Made by a program: the position numbers and the translations under genes. From positions 32,141,047-32,205,046 of the forward strand of contig NC_061510.1 in NCBI RefSeq assembly GCF_022539505.1: 64,000 nt of DNA, read 5' to 3'. The notes below the pieces were generated by a model. The model did not search any database. It had not been told where the DNA came from and saw only the letters and a program-made list of their open reading frames with translations. Positions 1 to 10,141 of this stretch are shown here, one piece after another. Numbering within the stretch: position 1 is the first letter of the stretch; each line of letters starts with the position of its first letter. This DNA is from Lolium rigidum. Lineage: Eukaryota; Streptophyta; Magnoliopsida; Poales; Poaceae.

Positions 1-570
1 CATATATAGTTTTTCTTTCTTTTGCATATATAGAACGTAATAGTACTGTAGAAACTTCAAGAGAGGGAAAAACAGGTGAACCACATGCGTACGTGAACAT
101 AATTCGTACTCCAATTCTGCATCCTCCATGGGGTAATAAAGGAGGAGCTAACTGATCGATTGTGTATGATTCGCAGATCGAAACGAGTTAAACTCGCCTC
201 GTTGCGTTTGCGTGCAGGGTTTGCATGGGGCGTGTGGTTGGATCCTGTTTGACCAACTTTTGTACGATAGCATATGTTGTACTAATTCATGTCGTTGAAC
301 TACCAAACCTGCTTAGTTTAGTGCAGGTTCAGGGTTGTACTATGCTCAACTGTATGTGTGGTCCAATTAAGATTTGCAGCTAAATATTTTACTTAACCTT
401 CATATAGTTCCATATATCTACGACTATATATGTGGTCCATTCCACCGGTAACCTAGTACCACATACTTCCGCAAAAAAAAAAACAACCTAGTACCACATA
501 CAGACGCACACTGGCACTAATTAATTAACACGAGATTAATAGTTGTATACTGCCAAGTTGAATTAGACAT
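1..570. other. AT-rich intergenic DNA, no gene seen
   Basis: No convincing coding frame, RNA gene or transposon terminus was found in this left edge. It ends where the duplicated block (copy A) starts at the shared sequence actagtccttaactcg. Confidence 0.5.
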
Positions 571-3332
571 ACTAGTCCTTAACTCGTGCACCTGCACATG
601 CTAGAGTTGTATTTGTTATTTTACCCCTGATGCAAATAATTAAGAATTCACTTGTGCTTGATATTCCATTTGTAAGAAGATATGGTTATATCTTCGAATG
701 CATGAGAAACGCGAAATGATTCATTGTTATGCGTACATGACACAAATGTGGAGAAGGTTTTAAGTGCACAATTATTGAGTTTGCATTGATGGCTTGTACT
801 CGTATGTGAGAAAGAAAATAATAAAAAATACAATATAGTTTTGTTTAGAAAGTCAAGAAAGTGTGCTTGTATGATTGATGTTCAGTTCTTGAATATATTT
901 TATCAAGTAATGCACCTCGTTAGCACTTCATGAAATTTTTAGAATGAGAAAATTACATCATAATTTTAGTGGAGTTAGTTTATTTCCTTTTAATAACTTT
1001 AGAGCTCATTCTTGAGCTTACTAATTCACTTCCAGTTTATATTATTAGCTTCCATGAAATCTATTCAATCGATGATTTTTTTTCTCACAAAGAAATTGTG
1101 CATCTTGATTAACAAAGCTTGGTAACAACAATGTAGAAAGTCATGTTCTTGTACCAATACTTTTTAAAACCATATACAGGTACAACGATGAGCGATTTTT
1201 TTAAAATCTTCGTCATAACATAAATACGGATGATGCCTTCATTTAAAAGGTAAGCCCCTTTTTTCCCATATGAACATTGATTGACTATGAAAATTTTGTT
1301 TAAAATAGGATGCAACGACATCATGAAAACCCTCTAAATTGCGAGTTAGATGCTAAATAATAATTACTTCAAGTTATGTTTTTATTAATGTTCTCTGATT
1401 GCAATATCTATAACTTGGTATTAATCTATAACTTTAGCAGGCCAAAAAAGCTTGTTTATCAATTAGGTGTGCGTACACACCATTACTTCGGTCTAGGTAA
1501 TACAAAAAGAGTACTCCCTCCGGCTCTATATACTTCTCGCAGATTTGTCAAGATTTGCATATACTACACATTAAAACACATCGGCACTTGTAAATTTAGC
1601 AAATAGACATTTTGAAATATAAATTAACATATTAAAAATTTAGGAGCTATATAATAAGGTTACTTATGTAGCTGTAAGCTCATAAGTTACTATTTTGGAA
1701 TGTGCTAACTCAGGAAATGAAAAAGCCCTTATAAAACTGGATAAAAATAGGTTATGTATCCCAGTCTAAATTAGACTGTAACCCACAATTATACAGAGCA
1801 TAGAATTTGGAGGCTCCAGTTTATCAAGAAAAAAGTTCAGCTTTTTCCACATAATCCTCTAAACGATTTGCTTTCGCCATAAATTAACAATTCATCAAGG
1901 CTTGAGCAGGACGCACATTGAATCTCCATGCAACGTTTTTATGGATTAGGAGCAGTACATGGAGATTGGTTCTACCCATATTTTTCGATACGGAGAAGGC
2001 CACCCAGTTTTTGAACTGGACAGCTCGCAGCTGCCGCACGACCGTCCCGCAGCCACACTCGCCGCACTTTCAGACTCTCTTGCTCGGCCGTTCTTCTCCA
2101 AACTTCTGCTCCAAGTGAAACCTTCAATCTTGCATGATGTGCATGTCCCTGAGCTAATGTAATATATTAGCTTCCTTCCCAACTAAAATCAGAACAGTAC
2201 ATGTAGAAGCCCCTGCAACTCAATTTCTAAACTAAAAAAACAGTATGATATGAACACAACGAATTGTAGAAGCGTATACAAATAAATTTGTAAAATTAAG
2301 AATAGTATGATATGAACCCAAGTAGAAATATTTTACTGGGCCTATCAGGGATGTGATTGCCTTGACCAGTTTCAGGGAAATAATGGCTGAAAGTCGTGAT
2401 TCCATTATTAAGACTGATAGATTTGAATTGCTTAGGCATCATTTTCATTGATTCAGCCAAAATTAGATTTGAATTGCCGTCATCCTCATACACAGCGCCA
2501 TGGTCTTCCATGGCTAACAATAGGCCACCAATCTTGCACGTTATACTGCATGCATGCTGCAGGTGAGAAATACGTCGAATCCGGCTTTCAGAGATGTCTC
2601 TATCATAGAATACAGCAAACAGTGTCTGAAGTTGTAGAAAGAGGATGTACCTCCGCGAGTGATACCATCAAGAGTTCCAGCAAACCTTAGCTGCTGCAAC
2701 ATGGTAGACGTGGACATGGCCATGACTGGGTATGCGTGGCATCATATGTCATGACCGCACTTACGGGGTGTGACATCATACTTGCCGGCCGGCCGACACA
2801 TGCAGCAAGACCCAACCAAGATTGGAGAAGCAGATTGAACTGATCGTGCTATAGCTCGAAGCCATAAGGAAATTTGATTGGATTCTTTATGAGTTTTACC
2901 ATGCAATGGATGTTTAAAGTAGACGACAGGGAGAGATCAAGGTGAAATGTTGAAAGCTAGAGCTATTTGACGACCGACCTGTGGAGCGCCCAAGCAGGAA
3001 AAAACTGAGTACTCGAGCCGGACGTATGCATGTTGGACTCTATAAGACCCCTGTTTAAATTTTGAGCTTTGCAGATTAGACGTACACGTACGTGACACAA
3101 ACTATCTCTAGGCCCGTGCGTACTATATTTTGGATTTCTCATGATCAATGTCGCACTATAAATTACAGAAAAAAAATCTAACGTGGCAACGTAACAATTT
3201 TGTACCATTATAAATCACGACTTTCTTAACTAATCTTAGCCATTAATTTTAAATCTAACTGTCTTAATTATTCTAATGATGTGGATTAACGTGGTAACTC
3301 CTATGGTGCCTCCAATTAGTAAATATAAGATA
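571..3332 (+). repeat. Direct segmental duplication, copy A (uninterrupted)
   Basis: This block of about 2.76 kb recurs in the same orientation as copy B (6143-7210 plus 11958-13585). By eye the copies are nearly identical, with scattered single-base changes and short indels; one example is an extra CGTCCCGCAGCCACAC-type unit near 12380 in copy B. The block holds no intact gene. Near 1514-1610 it contains the left end of a truncated Stowaway-like MITE (actccctccggctctatata) without a matching right end. Short open frames at identical positions in both copies are not supported as genes. The right end of homology is at ...agtaaatataagata. Confidence 0.9.
1633..1641. other. Empty target site corresponding to the MULE insertion in copy B
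   Basis: The sequence taaaaattt occurs once here. In copy B the same nine bases occur on both sides of the 4.7-kb element (7202-7210 and 11958-11966). This is the pre-insertion allele preserved in a paralogue, and it fixes the element ends exactly. Confidence 0.9.
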
Positions 3333-4939
3333 CTATACACTTGTCAAGAGTAAGCATGGAATATATACACGGATGGAGGGCCGGATGCGTATATAACTAG
3401 GAACTCTGTACTTGAATTCAGTCAGTTGTTTCTTAATCGTCTCCAAGCTGCGTGCGAGCACCAGCACTGTACTTGAATGGCAGAATTAAGGTGCTATATA
3501 TATGTTGTTGTAAAGTATAGTGGCATTACTTTCTTAGCATTTGAAAAGTACAGCGCTTCGTTTTGGTTTTCTGTAACTCTGGGCTGTGGCTCACTTTGAT
3601 CTGGACTTGCTTTGTGCTGCTGGATGCTATATACAACTCATCTTACATCTTGATATTGTTTTATATGCTCTTGCTTACTTTTTTGTGTGGGTTATATGCT
3701 CTTGCTTACGAATCAAGCCTTTGCTGAACTAAGACACGACTAATCAATTTGCATGTAGATCAGGGACCAGGATCCAGGGTCCAGGGTGTATATTATGACC
3801 ATAATGGGCATAACGCACAGAGCTAACTGCCAAATGAAATGAGCAATTAAAGCATGGGAGAAAAAAAATTTACCCTCGGGACCTCTGGTCTCTAGCAAAA
3901 ATAAGTGATCACACAATCCCTAAATTTTATATTATTCCACGGTTTTCTTATTCTATGTTTTCTTGCATGCAGGGGACATGTGTAATTGGTATCTTCTTGA
4001 TACTCCCTCCATTCATATGTCTAGCAAGGATAAGTAGTAATATAAATCGAAAGAAGTATTAATTATGGACCATTTATTAAAAAACTAATTCTTGTGTGGA
4101 ACTGGCCAATGGTGGAGCTGTCAGGTATGTGATAAGTCACAGGAATTAGTGGGCATGCTCAAGTTGAACACTGTATCTGGTCTCTAGCAAAAATAGATCA
4201 CACAATTGATGAATTTTCAATGATTTCACCATTTTCCTTATCCTATGCTTCATTGGGTGCAACTAGCTAGTGATGGAGCTATGTGTAAGTCACAGGAATT
4301 GGATGGCCCGTTCAAGTTGAGATATTTTATCTTTCTCAGTTTTGTATGCACACAGAAAAAATTAGTGTTCCCTCTACTTCATATTGGTTGTCGCTGATTC
4401 CGATGTGTATACTTAGTTGATTCCCACATCTTGGACATACACAGATACACCAAACCTCACTCAGTCTCAGGCATCGAAGCTTTGGTGACAAGCTTAGGAG
4501 AAGTTGTTCGTTGGCCTGAAACCACTGAAATGGACGATCACAGAAGCTACGTTAACTCTTGCATGTGGAATCATTTTCCATTCGTTATAACTGGTCACAC
4601 AGGTATATGCCTCATCAAATGTACAGCGAACCAGGTTAGAGTGCGCTCTGAAGGCGAACACGCGGAGAGAACTGGGAAGGCAGTGTTTTTAATGTTTCAG
4701 AACAGCGCTGCAGCGTAGCTCCTGCATATCATGCATTCGAATACTTGCAAACTTGTACTGATATTGTTCAGGATAATCTGTATTACTAGGGTAGTGGCAT
4801 TTCAAACATATATAAGGCAGGAGCACTCCGACGATATCCATAAGATATGGTTCTCCAAACCTTAGTCGATTATTTTCTTCTTGGAAGCAGATTCTAATGT
4901 GAGTTGAGGCTAGGGACTTTCCCTTTTCGAACTTTTCTA
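3333..4939. other. Intergenic DNA between the duplicated blocks
   Basis: No gene recognised. An imperfect local tandem duplication is visible: tctggtctctagcaaaaata recurs near 3886 and 4179, each followed by a similar tract that includes a shared aagtcacaggaatt. Near 4002 tactccctccattcatatg resembles the left end of a Stowaway MITE, but no right end was found. An open frame at 4431-4718 has no recognisable domain. Confidence 0.5.
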
Positions 4940-5041
4940 CTCCATCCGGTTCAAAATTGTCGCCAAAAAATGAATATATTTCCACACTAAAACACATCTA
5001 GATACATTTATTTTTAGATAATTATTTTGAATCGGATAGAG
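4940..5041. mobile_element. Stowaway-type MITE (Tc1/mariner derivative), 102 bp
   Basis: Terminal inverted repeats ctccatccggttcaaaat on the left and attttgaatcggatagag on the right are flanked by a TA dinucleotide on each side (4938-4939 and 5042-5043). Size, TA target duplication and the ctcc...g(g)ag ends fit Stowaway elements common in grass genomes. It is non-coding and non-autonomous. Confidence 0.85.
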
Positions 5042-5339
5042 TAGTTTTAGCAGAATCTATATATTCAAACGTGTAGGTGAACCACTAGCGGTATGGCGTA
5101 CCACTGGACTTGTGATGGATGCAATTAGCTGATTATAACTAATCCAATCAATAGCGAATCAGGTTTGGTGAACCTTCTATAGGGCCTACATGCTAATAAA
5201 AATAGAAAATCATGATTCAACCATCATAAATCTAAGAGATGCATCACCTGTGACATCCACTAAATTGTGTTGCATACGCAAATCCTAGCCTGACATTTCA
5301 AAATTTCTTGTAGTGCCAGAGTCATTACTTCAGTTAATG

Positions 5340-5425
5340 AAACTAGTGTTGTTTTGTGAACTTACGGCAACTTTACGGCAACTTTATTTCAAAACTAGTG
5401 TTGTTTTGTGAACTAGTGTTGTTTT
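5340..5425. repeat. Short direct repeats (aactagtgttgttttgtga, about 3 copies)
   Basis: The unit aactagtgttgttttgtga appears three times, and ttacggcaac appears twice between copies. This is a small local slippage-type repeat with no coding role seen. Confidence 0.7.
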
Positions 5426-5429
5426 GTGC

Positions 5430-5790
5430 CAGCAATCGTCGATCACCACCGCACCCGTACCTCTATCCTATGAAGGATCATGAATAGCTTCTACCACTTC
5501 CAACAATTCAGCTTTAACGACAAGGAATTGAGCACTCAACTGATCAGCTAGCTAATGACCTGCAAGCAACAGCAAGGCCTCCATCATCGCCGTATCAATA
5601 GCACAGTTAGTAAAATCACAGGCCGCTGCTACAAAGTTCCCTCCGGCTTCAATGATGATTGCTCCATATGCTCCTTTTCCTGAATCTATGTCGTAAGCAA
5701 CGTCGATATTCGGTTTATAAACCCACTGTAGGGGGGTTGGTCCATCCCCATCTATGGATCACAATATCCGAACCTCTTGCATTTACATTG
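5430..5790 (-). pseudogene. Degenerate RNase H-like (RVT_3) fragment
   Basis: Read on the minus strand, this stretch gives a chain resembling the plant RVT_3 RNase H domain that ends L1-type LINE ORF2 proteins. Visible landmarks are KPNIDVAYDIDSGKGAYGAI, GGNFVAAACDF, then QLSAQFLVVKAELLEVVEAI and VIDDC. Two in-frame stops break it, so it is dead. It probably derives from a LINE or an RNase H-like pseudogene; no reverse transcriptase part is next to it. The family call rests on the spacing of these landmarks, not on a search. Confidence 0.6.
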
Positions 5791-7210
5791 TTTGCCAAAA
5801 TGCCTTGGATATTTGTTATAGTCCTCTCCGATGTTAGAACAGTTTCGTTGTTTTCGATCTGTCGTTTATAGGTACCAACACATGATCATAAGTAATGTTA
5901 TTAATTTGACAAGCAATGATTTAGAAGGTGGGTGGTCATTGTTATTGTTCTCAAAGCCTGACCTATAGTTTGGTCTTCTTGTGGCTAGGTCGACAAAGTG
6001 AGTCTTCAGTTTGTGTAGATACTGCATCGCAGTTTCTACGACTACTAGGATATGGGGATATTGAGCAGGTGCGGCATCAAATTAGGCTCATGGTGCACCA
6101 TCAGTTTGTGCTTGTCGGAGATGGATACAAATTACCCTTGAGACTAGTCCTTAACTCGTGCACCTGCACATGCTAGAGTTGTATTTGTTATTTTACCCCT
6201 GATGCAAATAATTAAGAATTCACTTGTGCTTGATATTCCATTTGTAAGAAGATATGGTTATATCTTCGAATGCATGAGAAACGCGAAATGATTCATTGTT
6301 ATGCGTACATGACACAAATGTGGAGAAGGTTTTAAGTGCACAATTATTGAGTTTGCATTGATGGCTTGTACTCGTATGTGAGAAAGAAAATAATAAAAAA
6401 TACAATATAGTTTTGTTTAGAAAGTCAAGAAAGTGTGCTTGTATGATTGATGTTCAGTTCTTGAATATATTTTATCAAGTAATGCACCTCGTTAGCACTT
6501 CATGAAATTTTTAGAATGAGAAAATTACATCATAATTTTAGTGGAGTTAGTTTATTTCCTTTTAATAACTTTAGAGCTCATTCTTGAGCTTACTAATTCA
6601 CTTCCAGTTTATATTATTAGCTTCCATGAAATCTATTCAATCGATGATTTTTTTTCTCACAAAGAAATTGTGCATCTTGATTAACAAAGCTTGGTAACAA
6701 CAATGTAGAAAGTCATGTTCTTGTACCAATACTTTTTAAAACCATATACAGGTACAACGATGAGCGATTTTTTAAAATCTTCGTCATAACATAAATACGG
6801 ATGATGCCTTCATTTAAAAGGTAAGCCCCTTTTTCCCATATGAACATTGATTGACTATGAAAATTTTGTTTAAAATAGGATGCAACGACATCATGAAAAC
6901 CCTCTAAATTGCGAGTTAGATGCTAAATAATAATTACTTCAAGTTATGTTTTTATTAATGTTCTCTGATTGCAATATCTATAACTTGGTATTAATCTATA
7001 ACTTTAGCAGGCCAAAAAGCTTGTTTATCAATTAGGTGTGCGTACACACCATTACTTCGGTCTAGGTAATACAAAAAGAGTACTCCCTCCGGCTCTATAT
7101 ACTTCTCGCAGATTTGTCAAGATTTGCATATACTACACATTAAAACACATCGGCACTTGTAAATTTAGCAAATAGACATTTTGAAATATAAATTAACATA
7201 TTAAAAATTT

Positions 7211-7375
7211 GGGATTTCTATTTTCGTGCCCTCGGCTCCTTAGTTGTACTCAGTTTTCCCCAGATCCTTAGTTTTTCCTCAGTTTTCCCCCCCCTTGTCT
7301 ATAACCCGCAGAAAGAGCTCGGACGGAAGGAATCCCGTTTAGTTGACGTTGGTCGGTGCCTGGCAAGTGGGGCCG
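7211..7375 (+). repeat. MULE left terminal inverted repeat
   Basis: It matches the reverse complement of the right end over about 160 bp with interruptions. Shared stretches include ttagttgtactcagttttcc, ccttagtttttcctc and gagctcggacggaaggaatc. The boundary on the inner side is approximate. Confidence 0.85.
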
Positions 7376-7599
7376 CTGTTGGTGCCCCGCAGTGGACACG
7401 TCTCCACTTATCCGGATCATCGTGGGACCCACAACTTGTCCACGTTAGCGCGCCGGACCCACAGCTTACCCAGGTGACCGTTGCAAAATGGGAGCCCGAG
7501 CTAGCCCCGTGCCCGTGCCCGTGCCATTGCTTCCCCTTTCTTTCTCCGCGCCCCATTGTTCTTCTTCTCCGCCGGCGGCAGCCCTTCTCCGGCACGCGG

Positions 7600-8213
7600 G
7601 TGATGTCTAGTTTCTCTTCGACCTCCCGTTCTTCATGGCCGCGAGTATGGACCCGTGCCTTTGACAAGATGCCCCGACCGCCCACGCCAGGAGCCTTCGA
7701 AGCGGTCGATCCGTAAGACGGACGAGAACGGCAACCGTGGACGTGAGTTCGTTGCATGCGAGAGCTTGCCATATAGAGAGGGGGATAAGGTTAGATCTCG
7801 CTCCAATTTCTCTGTTTTCTCTCGATTTTCTTGTTATTCCCTCGAATTTGGGATTTAGGGTTCACGTTGTTGTTTTCGGATCTTGAAGAAATGCGGGCAT
7901 TTCGAGTGGATCGATGTGTACGTTCGGAGGCTTCGGTTGCAGGAATCAATTGGCGCTATTGGGGGCGCAATTTGGGAGGGGGGACTTGCTCGTAGAGAAT
8001 GCGGCGGAGAGAGGAGCCGTTCCGATTAGGGACCTTCCGATTATGCCTAATGCTCCCAATGCGGAACTGGTGGAAGTGAAGGGAGAACTGAAGAAAATGA
8101 ACAAGCGGTTAAGGCAGGCGATCGAGTTGAAGAAGCAAGCTAATATGATGGCTGGTTGTTTTTTTTGTTGTATAATTACGATCGGATTCTTATCATTGCT
8201 CACCGGGCGCTAG
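7600..8213 (+). pseudogene. MULE-borne GRF-type zinc-finger gene (two exons, frameshifted as read)
   Basis: A start at 7603 (MSSFSSTSRSS) leads, after a one-base frame change near 7665, into CPDRPRQEPSKRS followed by TDENGNRGREFVACESL. A canonical intron follows (GT at 7790, AG at 7888), and then KKCGHFEWID, the closing motif of GRF zinc fingers (conserved Cys, F and W). A second frame change near 7990 leads into a C-terminal part with VENAAERGAVPIRDLP, a coiled coil (ELKKMNKRLRQAIELKKQ) and a hydrophobic tail near 8150-8200 that may be a membrane segment. GRF fingers bind nucleic acid; the cellular role of the short grass proteins of this kind is unknown. Both frame breaks sit at C(A/T)G-like sites of a type suspected to be miscalled, so the copy may be more intact than it reads. 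The longest single-frame piece is 7914-8213. Confidence 0.7.
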
Positions 8214-8310
8214 AAGTTGTTACAAGGGATACCTTGTTACAAATCCATTATTCAGTTACATGTACTTGTAGTTGTTTTCAAAGTTAGTGTGTGCATTCAC
8301 CGAAATTACC

Positions 8311-9129
8311 AACTATATTCCCTAAAAGAAAAGGAAAGCTAAAGATAGTTGATAATTGTTAGAGGGGTGACAAATAATGCAATCCCGAAATCCGCAAATA
8401 TGTATGCCTCATGTTTATACCAAAATTATACCACTTTTAGGCCTTTCCAAAATACCAATACCATATCCCAAACTATATTCCCTAAAAGAAAAGGACAGCT
8501 AAAGATAGTTGATAATTGTTAGAGGGGTGACAAATGATGCAATCGCCGAAATCCGCAAAAATGTATGCCTCATGTTTATAACAAAATTATACCACTTTTA
8601 GGCCGTTTCAAAATACCAATACTATATCCCAAACTATATTCCCTAAAAGAAAAGGAAAGCTAAAGATAGTTGATAATTGTTAGAGGGGTGACAAATAATG
8701 CAATCCCCGAAATCCGCAAATATGTATGCCTCATGTTTATACCAAAATTATACCACTTTTAGGCCTTTCCAAAATACCAATACCATATCCCAAACTATAT
8801 TCCCTAAAAGAAAAGGAAAGCTAAAGATAGTTGATAATTGTTAGAGGGGTGACAAATAATGCAATCCCCGAAATCCGCAAATATGTATGCCTCATGTTTA
8901 TACCAAAATTATACCACTTTTAGGCCTTTCCAAAATACCAATACCATATCCCAAACTATATTCCCTAAAAGAAAAGGACAGCTAAAGATAGTTGATAATT
9001 GTTAGAGGGGTGACAAATAATGCAATCGCCGAAATCAGCAAAAATGTATGCCTCATGTTTATAACAAAATTATACCACTTTTAGGCCGTTTCAAAATACC
9101 AATACTATATCCCAAACTATATTCCTCAT
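8311..9129 (+). repeat. Tandem array, 161-bp unit, five copies
   Basis: Units begin (aactatattccctaaaag) at 8311, 8471, 8632, 8793 and 8954; a partial sixth starts at 9115 and breaks off at about 9129. Two variants exist. Type A has aaggaaagc and aaataatgcaat; type B has aaggacagc, gcaatcgccgaaat and ggccgtttcaaaa. The order is A-B-A-A-B. There is no coding capacity. It lies just downstream of the GRF gene fragment inside the MULE. Confidence 0.95.
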
Positions 9130-9145
9130 GTTTATTCTCCACCGA

Positions 9146-9172
9146 CAGAGAGAGAGAGAGAGATGGGTGGCC

Positions 9173-9241
<69 letters not shown>
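9146..9241 (+). repeat. GA microsatellite (two runs)
   Basis: A short (AG)n run at 9146-9163 and a long pure run at 9176-9241 flank gatgggtggccacga. A similar gttgccacgaagagac follows the second run. The open frame across it is only the simple repeat read as Arg-Glu. Confidence 0.95.
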
Positions 9242-9242
<1 letters not shown>

Positions 9243-9368
9243 TGCCACGAAGAGACGGATAGGGGTATACTGCCCGTTAGATCAGTGGATCAACGGTTCG
9301 TGGAGTCGATCCGTGTGACAACGGCTCAACCAATCAGGATAAGTTTGGGCTTCTCGGAGCATTTGTGA

Positions 9369-9415
9369 CAATACTTGAGGGCAAAACTGAGTAGTACTAA
9401 GAATCCAAGGGCACA
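9369..9415 (-). repeat. Degenerate internal MULE terminal repeat
   Basis: The stretch from cttgagggcaaaactgagta to about gggcacataaatagtaaat follows the order of motifs in the right TIR (gaaaactgagtacaac ... gggcacgaaaatagaaat). It reads as an old right end, so 7211-9415 may have been an element of its own. Confidence 0.5.
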
Positions 9416-9826
9416 TAAATAGTAAATAGACTAAGGGATTCAAACAAAAGAATTACAAAATGAAAAATGTGTGTTTTGTACAATATAATTCATATTGGGC
9501 TACATCAAATTATTTGCAATTCAAATATACATCGGTGTGACAATTATGGCATCATTTAGACAAACTATGTTTTGGGAAAGATGTTTTGCAAAGGGGTTTG
9601 GGTGGAAAACCATGCATCTTCATAGCTACACTAGTGATTCTGAGAAGTGGCAATTTGTGGTAAAACTTGATTTATATATGTTTGTTAAGGTTTTCTAGGT
9701 GGCAGGTTGCGTAGGAAGACTCCATGAGTAGTTGCCACTATGTTTTTATTTTTTTGGATTTTTTTGCGCATGAAATGACTCAATTAGCTATGTTAATCTC
9801 ATTTGTTGACTCTCTGTTGACCAGCT

Positions 9827-9945
9827 ACTTGAGGGTAAAACTGAGTATATTGCACTTGCCGGTCTAAGTCCTCGAGGGGAAAACTGAGTACAGATAAAAT
9901 TTCTGTATAAGGCCTGAGGTTATAACTGAGTACACCAAACGTCCC
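9827..9945 (-). repeat. Three TIR-like aaaactgagta motifs upstream of the zf-XS fragment
   Basis: gggtaaaactgagtatattg, ggggaaaactgagtacagat and gaggttataactgagtacac occur within 120 bp. Each resembles the gaaaactgagtacaac core of the right TIR. They may be subterminal repeats of a second MULE. Confidence 0.5.
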
Positions 9946-10017
9946 AGGGTTAGACTCGTGTAGCGGTGCACGCTGCAGCCGTGCATAGCGGACGCGTGTT
10001 GCGGTACACGCCACCTT

Positions 10018-10141
10018 CGTCTTTATAGAGCCCCTCTTTCTCTCCCTCGACGCACGTTCTCACCGGCTCACCGCAACCGCCTCTCCTCGTCCCATCATCT
10101 TCTCCACAACCGAAGAAAAACCCCGAAGAAAACCGCCGGCG
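10018..10141 (+). promoter_or_regulatory. Possible promoter and 5' leader of the MULE-borne zf-XS gene
   Basis: A TATA-like ctttatagagcccc at 10021 precedes a pyrimidine-rich stretch (ctctttctctccctcg) and about 100 bases without an ATG. The first ATG is at 10142. The layout looks like a captured core promoter and leader, but activity cannot be judged from sequence. Confidence 0.4.

Noticed and set aside
8311..9129. CRISPR-like array
   Set aside because: The whole 161-bp unit repeats with no unique spacers; this is a plant transposon and the repeat is an ordinary tandem array.
9048..9368. Open frame of 106 residues with Arg-Glu repeats
   Set aside because: It is the GA microsatellite and the end of the tandem array translated; no protein is supported.
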